64,000 nt of DNA from JADGHX01 sp035760965 (GTDB lineage Bacteria > Pseudomonadota > Gammaproteobacteria > Steroidobacterales > Steroidobacteraceae): assembly GCA_035760965.1 (NCBI GenBank), contig DASTRY010000008.1, forward strand, positions 1 to 64,000, written 5' to 3'. Positions 37,465 to 45,083 of this stretch are shown piece after piece. The translations under genes were made by a program, and so were the position numbers. Position 1 is the first letter of the stretch; each line of letters begins with the position of its first letter. The notes under the pieces are model-generated. The model saw nothing but the letters and a program-made list of their open reading frames with translations. It ran no database searches and was not told the origin of the DNA.

Positions 37465-39894
37465 CTATTCGCAGCGGAGCGCGACGGCAGGCTGCACTTT
37501 CAGGGCGCGGCGTGCCGGTATCCAGCTCGCCAGCACCGAGGACAGCACGAGCAGCGAGAAGACCATCCCGTAGATCACCGGCTCGTCCGGGTCCAGCCCG
37601 ACCAGGCTCGCGCTGACGACCCGGCCCATGATCGGCGCAAAGATCGCCCCTAGCGCCAAGCCCGCGACGAGCTGCACCAGCGCGCTGCGCATCACGGTGG
37701 CGAGGATCTGCCGATCGTGCGCGCCCAGCGCCCGGCGTACGCCGATCTCGCGGTTGCGTTGGCCGGTCGCGAACGCGAGCACCCCGTAGATGCCGACGGC
37801 CGCCAGAATGATGGCGATCACCGCGAAGCCCGCGAAGACATTCGACAGCACGCGAAGCGCCCCGCGCTTCTGTTCCTGGAACTGCCCGAGCGTCTCGACC
37901 CAATACGGCGCGATGTCCCGGTCGACCCGCCTCACGGCATCCCGGATGACCTTGCCGTAGAGCAGCGGATCGCCGCTGACGCGCACGGCAACGGTCACGA
38001 AGCGCCAGCCGTCCTGGGTCATCGGCCGATAGACCGTGGGCCAGAACTCGCCGTTGCGGTCCCAGAACAGGTGGTGATTGATGTTCGGCGCCACGCCGAC
38101 GATCGTGATCGGCTTGTGCTCCGGGTCGTCCGCGACGAACAGGCGCTCCCCGATGGGATTCTTGTGCGGGAAGAACCGGCGCACGAATTCCTGATTGACG
38201 ATCGCGACGGCCGGCGAATTGAACGTGTCCGCGGAATTGAAGTCCCGCCCGGCGAGCAGCGGCCGGCGAAACGCCGCGAAGGTACCGGGCGTGATGGCCA
38301 CCCACTTCGACGCCGGGTAGTCCGAGCGCGCTGCGTAGGCATTCTGCTCGATCGCGAAGCGCACATCGTCCGCACCCGTGCCGGGCATCGACGTCGAAGC
38401 GATCGCGGCCTCGACGCCCGGGCGCGTGCGCAGCTCGGCGGTGAGCCGTTCGAAGAACAGTCCCTGCTGCTCCTTCGGATACTTCGGGCCGAGCAGACCG
38501 ATGCGCGCGCTCATGAAGCCGTCGACATTCACGCCGTAGTCCCGCTGCAGCGACATGACGGAGCTGCGCGTCATGAGGCCCGCGCCCGTCAGCAACGCCG
38601 CGGACAGCGCGATTTCGACGATCACCATCGCGCCCGTGAACTTGCTCAGCCGCATGCCGGTGCCGGTCCGGCCGCCATCGCGCAGGATGCGCATGACGTC
38701 GGGACGCGAAGCGCGCAGCGCGGGCACGATGCCCGAGAGCAGCGCGGCGAGCACCGCCGCGCCCGCCGCGAAGAGCGCAACGCGCAGATCGATGGAGAAT
38801 TCCCACCACACGGGCATGTCCCACTCGGCCGAGTATTCCAGCGCGACATGCATGACGTGGAGGGCGACGGCTGCGAGCACGAGCCCGCCCGCCACGCCGA
38901 ACAGCGCGATGATGAAGCTCTCCGCCAGCATCTGAAGAATGAGCCGCGGCCGGCGCGCGCCGAGCGCGACGCGCATGCCCGCCTCGTACACGCGGAAGTT
39001 CGCGCGCACGAAGATGAGGCTCGCGACGTTCGCGCACGCGATCAGCAGCACGAGCCAGACGGCCGCAAACATCGCGAAGATGATCGTGCTACCGTCCTGG
39101 ATCGCCGCCTGCGCAATCGGCACGATCTGGGTCGTGAGCCCCGCGTTGGTTCGCGGATAGAGCTTGGCCAGGCGCGCGGCGATGGCGCTGACGTCCTCTT
39201 CGGCCTGCCGATACGTGACGCCCTTCGCCAGTCGGGCAATGACCATCAGGCCCTCTTCCAGGTGATCGCCGCGACGTGCTTGCGTGCGATCGAATGCCAC
39301 GGGCACCCACAGCTTCTCGTTCGTCGGATACGAGAAGCCCTTCGGCATTACCCCGACGATGGTCGTCGTGCGCGCATTGACGCGCGTCGTGCGGCCGATG
39401 ATGTCCGGATCGGCGTTGTACCGGGTGCGCCAGAGATCGTACGAGAGCAGCACGACCGGCTCGGCGGAAGGCGTGTCGTCCGCCGGCTCGAAGTCGCGGC
39501 CGAGCATCGGCTTCACGCCGAGCACGCGCATGAAGTTCCACGTGACGAAGCCGCCGTTGTAGCGCTCGGGAAGGTCCTCGCCCGAAACAGTGATCGTGCC
39601 GTTGTAGTAGCCGCCGAAGGCCTCGAACGAGCGTTGCTGCTCCTGCAGGTCCAGGTAGTCCGGGAAGGGCAGCGCGCTGAACTTGATATTCCGCTCCGGC
39701 TCCGAGGCGAAGATGACGTACAGACGCTCCGCGTCGGGGAACGGCGGCGGCTTCAGCGTCGTCGTTTCGATGACGCCGTACGTGAAGATCGTCGCGCCGA
39801 GGCCGAGCGCCAGCACGGCCGAGGCCAGTGCGAGAAACGTCGGCGCGCTGCGCAGACCGCGCCACGCGTTCAGGAAATCGTCGATGAGCGACAT
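37465..39894 (-). CDS. MacB/FtsX-type ABC transporter permease
   Basis: The 809-residue protein has the duplicated MacB_PCD-FtsX layout. An N-terminal transmembrane helix (about 18-42) leads into a large periplasmic domain (PFPDYLDLQEQQRSF, FNFMRVLG-like segments). Three transmembrane segments follow (about 275-385), then a further helix, a second periplasmic domain and three C-terminal transmembrane segments ending in SWIPARRALKVQPAVALR. The order resembles ADOP-type orphan permeases, but here an ABC ATPase gene is directly upstream. It would work as a mechanotransmission-type exporter with the HlyD-like adaptor. No outer-membrane TolC partner is encoded nearby. Confidence 0.88.
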   Translation of the reverse strand: MSLIDDFLNAWRGLRSAPTFLALASAVLALGLGATIFTYGVIETTTLKPPPFPDAERLYVIFASEPERNIKFSALPFPDYLDLQEQQRSFEAFGGYYNGTITVSGEDLPERYNGGFVTWNFMRVLGVKPMLGRDFEPADDTPSAEPVVLLSYDLWRTRYNADPDIIGRTTRVNARTTTIVGVMPKGFSYPTNEKLWVPVAFDRTQARRGDHLEEGLMVIARLAKGVTYRQAEEDVSAIAARLAKLYPRTNAGLTTQIVPIAQAAIQDGSTIIFAMFAAVWLVLLIACANVASLIFVRANFRVYEAGMRVALGARRPRLILQMLAESFIIALFGVAGGLVLAAVALHVMHVALEYSAEWDMPVWWEFSIDLRVALFAAGAAVLAALLSGIVPALRASRPDVMRILRDGGRTGTGMRLSKFTGAMVIVEIALSAALLTGAGLMTRSSVMSLQRDYGVNVDGFMSARIGLLGPKYPKEQQGLFFERLTAELRTRPGVEAAIASTSMPGTGADDVRFAIEQNAYAARSDYPASKWVAITPGTFAAFRRPLLAGRDFNSADTFNSPAVAIVNQEFVRRFFPHKNPIGERLFVADDPEHKPITIVGVAPNINHHLFWDRNGEFWPTVYRPMTQDGWRFVTVAVRVSGDPLLYGKVIRDAVRRVDRDIAPYWVETLGQFQEQKRGALRVLSNVFAGFAVIAIILAAVGIYGVLAFATGQRNREIGVRRALGAHDRQILATVMRSALVQLVAGLALGAIFAPIMGRVVSASLVGLDPDEPVIYGMVFSLLVLSSVLASWIPARRALKVQPAVALRCE

Positions 39895-39909
39895 ACGCGT
39901 GACTCCCTC

Positions 39910-40662
39910 TCAGACCGCCGGCGCCAGCTCCTGCGGGACGACCGCGCGCACGCGGTCCTCGAAGAGAATGCGACCATCGAACAACTGCACGCGCCGGTCC
40001 GCGAAATCCGCGTAGCGCGCATCGTGGGTCACCATGCAGATGGTGGCGCCGTCTGCGTGCAGCCTGCGCAGCAGCTCCATCACCGCCTCACCGTTCTTCG
40101 AATCGAGATTGCCGGTCGGCTCGTCCGCCAGCAGGATCGACGGATTGCCGGCCAGCGCGCGCGCCACGGCGACGCGCTGTTGCTGGCCACCCGAGAGCTG
40201 CGAGGGGTAGTGGTTCACTCGATGCGCCATACCGACGCGCTCGAGCGCCTCCATCACCGCCTTCTTGCGCGCTTCGCGCGTGATGCCCGCGCGATACGTC
40301 AGCGGCAGCTCGACGTTCTGCGCGACGGTGAGGTCGCCGATCAGGTTGAACGACTGGAAGATGAAGCCGATCTCGCGGTTGCGAATCGTCGCGCGCTCAT
40401 CGACGCCGATCTCCGCGACGGACCGGCCGTTCAGCAGGTACTCGCCGCTCGATGGCGTGTCGAGCAGACCGAGAATCGCGAGCAGCGTCGACTTGCCGCA
40501 CCCGGACGGCCCCGAGATCGACACGAACTCGCCGCGCTGAATGTCGCAATGAACGCCCGACAACGCATGCGTTTCGATCTCGTCGGTGTAGAACACTTTC
40601 GTGATCGCCCGCATACGGATCAGCGGCACACGCTCGTCGTCCCTATCGGATGCGTAGCTCAT
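39910..40662 (-). CDS. MacB/LolD-type ABC transporter ATP-binding protein
   Basis: The 250-residue ATPase shows Walker A GPSGCGKST, the Q loop FIFQSFNLI, the signature LSGGQQQR, Walker B ILLADEPTGNLDS and the H loop VTHD. It belongs to the MacB/LolD/FtsE class, which partners with FtsX-type permeases such as the one encoded 15 bases downstream. The ATG at 40662 lies inside the 3' end of the hlyD-like gene (20-base overlap). Longer in-frame starts exist but lack family similarity. Confidence 0.93.
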   Translation of the reverse strand: MSYASDRDDERVPLIRMRAITKVFYTDEIETHALSGVHCDIQRGEFVSISGPSGCGKSTLLAILGLLDTPSSGEYLLNGRSVAEIGVDERATIRNREIGFIFQSFNLIGDLTVAQNVELPLTYRAGITREARKKAVMEALERVGMAHRVNHYPSQLSGGQQQRVAVARALAGNPSILLADEPTGNLDSKNGEAVMELLRRLHADGATICMVTHDARYADFADRRVQLFDGRILFEDRVRAVVPQELAPAV

Positions 40663-41893
40663 CGGAAGAACTCCACTGCGAAACATCGGACACGATGATG
40701 CGATCGCCGGCCGCGAGGCCCGCGAGCACCTGAACTTCACTCACGGACGCCTTGCCGAGCTGCACGGCGATCCGCCGCGCATGGCCGTCCGGATCGAGCC
40801 TGAAGACGCTCGCCCGGGACTCCGGATCGCCGGTCGCGGGGCGCGCGACGTACAGGCTGTCGGGGCGCCGCTCGATCTCGATGACGCCATCGACAGACAA
40901 ATCGGGCCGCGCTCCGTGCGGCAACTCCCCCGTGAATTGCACTTCGACGCGCACCGCGCCGTTCGCGACGGCCGGATCGACGCGCGACACCTTACCCTCG
41001 GCGATGCCGTTGCGCGTATCGATATGCGCCGCCTGCCCCGCCATCAGATCGCGCGCATTCACTTCGGGGATCTGCAGCTCCGCGACCAGGTCGTGGAGCG
41101 CGGCGACGCGCGCGACCTGCGCCCCCGCCGCGAGCTGCTGCCCGACCTGGACGGCGAGCGCCTGGACCACGCCGGTCATCCCGGCGCGCAGCTGCAAGGA
41201 CTCGAGCTGCTGGCGCTGCCGCGCCAGCACGTTCTTGAGCTGCTCGAGGCGCGCGGATTGTGCCCGCAGCTGCGCCCGCGTGGCATCCGCCAAATTGGCG
41301 AGACGATCATCCTCGACCTGCAGACGCACCGCGAGTTGCTCCGCCAAGATCCTCGAGCGCCGCGCTTGCAGTTGCGACACGGCTTGCAGGCGCGCGGCGT
41401 CGGCCTCTGCCTCGGCCTGCAGCCGCGTGCTCTCGTAATTGGCCCGCGCCTCGGCCACCCGCGACTTCTGATCGAGAACTTGGCCCTGGAGTTGCAGCTT
41501 CATGGCGGCGAGCTCGGCCTCGCCCTGGGCGACGGCCCATTCGGCTTCCTGCACGATGCGTTCGAGCTCGGGATTGGACAGGACGGCGATGACCGAGTCG
41601 GGCTGCACCACCGCGCCGGGCTTCAGCAGGATGCGCTCGACACGCCCGGGGGCCTGCGCGGCGAGCCAGCGCGAGTCGCGCGGAACGAGCACGCCCGGAC
41701 CGCGGACCTGCCGGACGAACTCACCGTGTTGAACGGTGGCGATCATCACTTCGCCGCGCTCGACGGAGATCGCCGCGGGCTCGAGTTGCACCAGGGCGTA
41801 GGCGCCCCCCGCCAAGAGACACGCGCCGAGCATGCCGAGCACGAAGCGGCGCCTGCGGCGAGCAGCGATGTAGGCGGTTCGGGGGACATCCAT
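40643..41893 (-). CDS. HlyD/MacA-family periplasmic adaptor
   Basis: The 416-residue product has a basic N-terminus and one transmembrane anchor (about residues 17-35). A lipoyl/barrel-sandwich half (GRVERILLKPGAVVQPDSVIAVLSNP) is followed by a long alpha-helical coiled-coil hairpin (about 105-220) rich in Gln, Ala and Arg, then the second lipoyl half (GVVQALAVQVGQQL) and beta-barrel domains. It would link the FtsX-type permease to an outer-membrane channel. The ATG at 41893 is preferred because a strong -24/-12 promoter ends about one base before it; the longer frame to 41977 would start upstream of that promoter. No ribosome-binding site is visible, consistent with a near-leaderless mRNA. 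Confidence 0.88.
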   Translation of the reverse strand: MDVPRTAYIAARRRRRFVLGMLGACLLAGGAYALVQLEPAAISVERGEVMIATVQHGEFVRQVRGPGVLVPRDSRWLAAQAPGRVERILLKPGAVVQPDSVIAVLSNPELERIVQEAEWAVAQGEAELAAMKLQLQGQVLDQKSRVAEARANYESTRLQAEAEADAARLQAVSQLQARRSRILAEQLAVRLQVEDDRLANLADATRAQLRAQSARLEQLKNVLARQRQQLESLQLRAGMTGVVQALAVQVGQQLAAGAQVARVAALHDLVAELQIPEVNARDLMAGQAAHIDTRNGIAEGKVSRVDPAVANGAVRVEVQFTGELPHGARPDLSVDGVIEIERRPDSLYVARPATGDPESRASVFRLDPDGHARRIAVQLGKASVSEVQVLAGLAAGDRIIVSDVSQWSSSDELRIR

Positions 41894-41904
41894 GCACGGG
41901 AAAA

Positions 41905-41920
41905 GGCAAGGGCTGTGCCA
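41905..41920 (-). promoter_or_regulatory. Sigma-54 (-24/-12) promoter for the exporter operon
   Basis: Read on the minus strand the site is TGGCACAGCCCTTGCC. It matches the consensus TGGCAC-R-N4-TTGCW at every position but the last. GG and GC have the exact ten-base spacing. Transcription would start near 41894, one base before the ATG of the hlyD-like gene. The operon itself encodes a sigma-54 activator, which strengthens the call. Confidence 0.8.
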
Positions 41921-42049
41921 ATGAACACGGCGCACGCGCCGAAGTCGCAAGCTGCTGATCTCACGCGCTGAGCTCACCTTTCCGCCGCCTCGTCACGCGC
42001 GCACGAGGCGCGAGCCGTCGCGATAGCGGGACGCGCCGGACCCTGCAAA

Positions 42050-42152
42050 TCCCAGTACTGGGACGTGCCCCCGGACGAGCGTCCGGATCGGCTGCGTCCG
42101 CGGTGTCCGCCGTGTCCGTCCCGAACACGGGATCGGACGTCCGCGGACGTCC
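42050..42152. promoter_or_regulatory. Cluster of perfect palindromes, candidate activator-binding sites
   Basis: Three dyads lie 156-258 bases upstream of the predicted exporter transcription start. They are TCCCAGTACTGGGA (42050-42063), CCGGACG-AG-CGTCCGG (42071-42086) and GGACGTCCGCGGACGTCC (42135-42152). The last two share the GGACG/CGTCC half-site, and further CGTCCG/GTCCG copies lie between them (42095-42120). Distance and symmetry suit enhancer sites for a Fis-type dimeric activator. They also lie 134-251 bases upstream of a divergent -24/-12-like element at 42286. The rest of the gap from 41894 to 42403 holds nothing else clear. Confidence 0.55.
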
Positions 42153-42285
42153 CGCACCCGGGACGCGACTTCTCCGCGAGTGCCGTGTTCTGCCCCTGCG
42201 CAACGGCAGGTGCTCGAAAACTTTCGACGTCGCGTCAGGCGGTTAACTTCGCTTCGGTGCGCGCGGCCGGCAAGGACGGCACGAC

Positions 42286-42301
42286 TGGCATGCGCGGTGC
42301 T
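42286..42301 (+). promoter_or_regulatory. Second, divergent -24/-12-like element
   Basis: TGGCATGCGCGGTGCT keeps the invariant GG and GC with correct spacing and differs from the sigma-54 consensus at two positions (the C of TGGCAC and the first T of TTGC). Transcription would start near 42312, leaving a leader of about 92 bases before the 28-residue peptide gene. Such sites arise by chance more often than the perfect site at 41905, so confidence is moderate. Confidence 0.4.
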
Positions 42302-42403
42302 TTGAATCCAGCGCGGTTCGCAATCATCGAAATGCTCGCGGGTTGCGGATCGCAGGAAGTCGCAAGGTCTTCGAATCGTTCACACACAGTCAGGAGAGTC
42401 GTC

Positions 42404-42490
42404 ATGCGTAACGCCATCAACTCGCTCATGCTCGTCGCGGTCGGTCTGTTTCAGGTCATCGTCATCGCGTCGATGCTGCTGGGTCGCTGA
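42404..42490 (+). CDS. 28-residue single-span membrane peptide
   Basis: An ATG at 42404 with a good AGGAGA ribosome-binding site eight bases upstream opens a short frame ending at 42490. The product, beginning MRNAINSLMLVAVGLFQVI, has a short polar N-terminus, one hydrophobic span of about 20 residues and a final Gly-Arg. Such peptides include small membrane regulators, type I toxin-like peptides and transporter-associated microproteins. It is divergent from the sigma-54-controlled exporter. The frame is open further upstream, but without a ribosome-binding site or likely start. Not a recognised family; the call rests on the ribosome-binding site, hydrophobicity and context. Confidence 0.5.
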   Translation: MRNAINSLMLVAVGLFQVIVIASMLLGR

Positions 42491-42631
42491 GCGGATGCAC
42501 GACTCACGTCGTGCATCGGCGACAGCCGCGAAGTGCGAGCGCGCACACTTCGCGAAGGACCTCGGTCGTGCGAACACTTTTCCGGTACATTTGGCGTCTG
42601 CCCGCAGCTCGCGGCCGCTACCCGACGCCCC

Positions 42632-43093
42632 ATGTCGACGACGACGCACCGAGAAGTCACTGTTGCACCCGATCGCTTCGAGATCGTGTCCGACGATGCC
42701 ACGCTGGTCGCCGAGTTGCGCTCCGCAACCGCCGTGTGCATTTACGACGCGGTGGAGGAAGCCGGCGCGCTGCTGCACCTGCGTTTCATCATCCGGTCCG
42801 CGAAGCCCGCGGACGTCACGGACACGACGCTCGCCACCGAGCTGCTGCTGCTCGATCGCTGCATAGAGTCGCTGCGCGAAGCGGCGCCCGGCGCGAAGAA
42901 CCTGCAGGCGAAGCTCGCTGCTCACCTTCCAGACAACCTCGACGCACAGCGCGCGTGCGAGAACGTGCTCACCCTCGTACGGCACTTCCTCGATGATTGC
43001 GGCATGACGGTGGTCACCTCCGATGTGGCCGGCGGCCCCGTGCCGCGCGTACTGCGATTCCGCCCCAGCATGGGGTGGCTCCAGATTCGCTGA
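42632..43093 (+). CDS. CheD-like protein lacking the catalytic cysteine
   Basis: The 153-residue product follows the CheD fold pattern: an early LRSATAVCIYDAVEEAGALLHLRF, then a helix with ELLLLDRCIESLREAAPGAKNLQAKLAAH. CheD is a glutamine deamidase of chemoreceptors whose active site is Thr-Cys-His. Here the residue aligned with the catalytic Cys is Ala32 and only the His (His49, 17 residues later as in active CheD) remains. The product is therefore probably not a deamidase but might still bind a partner, as CheD does with CheC. No chemotaxis genes are nearby. The ATG at 42632 is chosen at the start of the similar region. Family assignment is by pattern and is moderate. Confidence 0.55.
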   Translation: MSTTTHREVTVAPDRFEIVSDDATLVAELRSATAVCIYDAVEEAGALLHLRFIIRSAKPADVTDTTLATELLLLDRCIESLREAAPGAKNLQAKLAAHLPDNLDAQRACENVLTLVRHFLDDCGMTVVTSDVAGGPVPRVLRFRPSMGWLQIR

Positions 43094-43142
43094 ACCCCCG
43101 GCCGTCCCGGCCGGCTGGACTCTGTCAAATCGCCCCGCGCAT

Positions 43143-43175
43143 CCGGCAAAAAGCCGGCACCCGTGCTCCGGTGCC
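43143..43175. other. Adjacent small hairpins before the secreted-protein gene
   Basis: CCGGC-AAAAA-GCCGG (43143-43157) is followed at once by GGCACC...GGTGCC (43156-43175). The two stems share two bases, so they could be alternative structures. They lie in the 148-base gap between the CheD-like gene and the small secreted protein. A T tract is absent; attenuation or mRNA processing are possibilities. Confidence 0.3.
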
Positions 43176-43241
43176 GTCAACCGGGCCGCGTGGGGCCCGT
43201 TCTGCGCTCGCAATTTCACTGGCCACCACAGGAGATTTCAC

Positions 43242-43553
43242 ATGCTGAAACCACTGGCTCTCGCGGCCGCGGCCCTGATCGTTGCGGGACCGATATTTGC
43301 TGGGACCCCGGTGCTGGACCATCGTGAGCACAATCAGGCGCAGCGCATTCGTCAGGGTGTAGTCTCGGGCGAGCTGACGCGGCCGGAAACGCGCCGCCTC
43401 GTGCGAGGCGAAGCCCGGCTCCACCGTAACGAAGCGCTCGCGAAGTCCGATGGGGTCGTCACCGCCGGCGAGCGCGCGCGGCTTCAGCACGAGGCCAACG
43501 TCGAGAGCAAGCGCATCTATCGGCAGAAGCACGATGCGCAGGTCCGCAACTGA
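43242..43553 (+). CDS. Small secreted basic protein
   Basis: The 103-residue precursor has a clear signal peptide (LALAAAALIVAGPIFA) and a mature part made of charged helices: an N-terminal HREHNQAQRIRQGVVSGELT block, ETRRLVRGEARLHRNEALAKS, and a C-terminal RARLQHEANVESKRIYRQKH block. Similar small exported proteins with a Gln/Arg-rich repeat and a terminal YRxKH motif are common in proteobacteria and have no assigned function. The ATG at 43242 has an AGGAGA site. A terminator hairpin follows the gene. Confidence 0.75.
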   Translation: MLKPLALAAAALIVAGPIFAGTPVLDHREHNQAQRIRQGVVSGELTRPETRRLVRGEARLHRNEALAKSDGVVTAGERARLQHEANVESKRIYRQKHDAQVRN

Positions 43554-43581
43554 TCGCCGGACCGCCGCTCGGCGTTGCGAA

Positions 43582-43610
43582 AGGCCCGCCTCCGCGCGGG
43601 CCTCTTCGTT
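43582..43610 (+). terminator. Rho-independent-like terminator after the secreted-protein gene
   Basis: AGGCCCGC (43582-43589) pairs with GCGGGCCT (43596-43603), a perfect eight-base stem with a six-base loop. It is followed by CTTCGTTTG, a short T-rich run. It lies 28 bases after the stop and before the otsA ribosome-binding site. Confidence 0.65.
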
Positions 43611-43637
43611 TGCGGCAACTGAAAGGATGAGCGGCTC

Positions 43638-45083
43638 ATGCAACGACTCGTGTGTGTTTCCAATCGCATCTCGCTGCCCGGCAACGGAGCGTCCTCGGGC
43701 GGTCTCGCGGTCGGACTGAACGCGGCGATGAGCCACACGGGTGGGCTGTGGCTCGGCTGGAGCGGCGAGGCGGTGGCGGAACCGGCCGCTGAGCCGCGGG
43801 TGATCACCTCGGGGAACATCAAGTACGCGACGCTCGATCTGACGCCCTCCCAGGTCGAGGACTACTACAACGGCTATTGCAACGGCTCGCTCTGGCCACT
43901 GCTCCACTACAACCCGGAGCTGTTCAAGCACGAGCAGCGGTACTACGAGGCTTATCAAGCGGTCAATGCGCTGTTCGCGCGCCAGCTCATGGGGCTGCTC
44001 GAGCCCGGCGATGCGATCTGGGTGCACGACTATCACTTGATCCCGCTGGCTCGATATCTGCGGCGACATCAGTTCAACGGGCCCATCGGCTTCTTCCTGC
44101 ACACGCCCTTTCCGCACATGCAGGTGCTGCGGCTGCTGCCGAATCACGCCGAGCTGATTCGCGATCTGTGTCGCTACGACGTCGTCGGCTTCCAGACGGA
44201 GGACGATGTGCGCTCCTTCCGCTCGTGCTTCGAGGCGGGCGTGCCGGCGGGGACGCGCGTGGGCGCCTACCCGATCGGCATCGACGTCGATGCCGTCGCG
44301 CGTGAAGCGCAGAGCGCCGTGAACGAAGACGTCATCGCACGCATGAAGGCGAGCCTCCTCGGTCGCAAGCTCATCATCGGCGTGGACCGCCTCGACTACA
44401 GCAAGGGTCTGCCGGAGCGCTTCGCCGCTTTCGATCACTTTCTCGAGACGTTTCCGGACAACCTAGGGAACGTGACGTTCCTGCAGATCGCGCCGCTCAG
44501 TCGCGCGGACGTGCTCGCGTACTCCGAGATCCGGCAAACGCTGGAGCAGAGCGCGGGCCGCATCAACGGCAAGTACGCGGAAGCGGACTGGACACCGATC
44601 CGCTATCTCAACCGCAACTTCTCGCACGAAACGACGATGGGATTCTTGCGTGCCGCGCAGGTCGGTCTCGTCACGCCGCTGCGCGACGGCATGAATCTCG
44701 TCGCAAAGGAATTCATTGCCGCACAGGATCCCAAAGATCCGGGTGTGCTGATTCTCTCGCCGATGGCGGGCGCCGCGCGCGAGCTCACGGGCGCGCTGAA
44801 AGTGAATCCGTACGACAAGCGCGGCATGGCGGTGGCCCTGCAGGATGGGCTGCACATGCCGCTCGAGGAGCGCCGCCGCCGCTATCAGCAGATGATGGAA
44901 ACGCTGCGCGACAAGGATATCCACCATTGGTACGGCTCGTTCTGCAGCGATCTCGACCGCGTCACGACGACGCGCGGTCGCGAGGTGAAGCTCACCATCG
45001 CAGCGGAATCGCCGGACGTGCAGGAGCAGGGATGGTGGCGCCGCACGGTGGGGCGGCTGTTCAGCTCTCGGGTTTCGTCCTGA
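43638..45083 (+). CDS. otsA: Trehalose-6-phosphate synthase
   Basis: OtsA joins UDP-glucose and glucose-6-phosphate to make trehalose-6-phosphate, used in osmotic and desiccation stress. The 481-residue GT20 enzyme shows VSNRISLP, the GGLAVGL loop that binds UDP-glucose, [31 protein letters not shown] and the [16 protein letters not shown] nucleotide-binding motif. The ATG at 43638 follows AAAGGATGAG. The phosphatase gene otsB is not adjacent and not in the window. The 3' end overlaps a convergent gene by 23 bases. Confidence 0.95.
   Translation: MQRLVCVSNRISLPGNGASSGGLAVGLNAAMSHTGGLWLGWSGEAVAEPAAEPRVITSGNIKYATLDLTPSQVEDYYNGYCNGSLWPLLHYNPELFKHEQRYYEAYQAVNALFARQLMGLLEPGDAIWVHDYHLIPLARYLRRHQFNGPIGFFLHTPFPHMQVLRLLPNHAELIRDLCRYDVVGFQTEDDVRSFRSCFEAGVPAGTRVGAYPIGIDVDAVAREAQSAVNEDVIARMKASLLGRKLIIGVDRLDYSKGLPERFAAFDHFLETFPDNLGNVTFLQIAPLSRADVLAYSEIRQTLEQSAGRINGKYAEADWTPIRYLNRNFSHETTMGFLRAAQVGLVTPLRDGMNLVAKEFIAAQDPKDPGVLILSPMAGAARELTGALKVNPYDKRGMAVALQDGLHMPLEERRRRYQQMMETLRDKDIHHWYGSFCSDLDRVTTTRGREVKLTIAAESPDVQEQGWWRRTVGRLFSSRVSS

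Noticed and set aside
37717..40698. 993-codon frame antisense to the FtsX-type permease and ABC ATPase
   Set aside because: Arg/His/Asp-rich composition without motifs; the minus-strand genes carry Walker and FtsX signatures.
42065..42403. Upstream extension of the 28-residue peptide frame to 141 codons
   Set aside because: The added sequence spans the palindromes and the promoter-like element, has no hydrophobic pattern and no ribosome-binding site; only the short version is supported.
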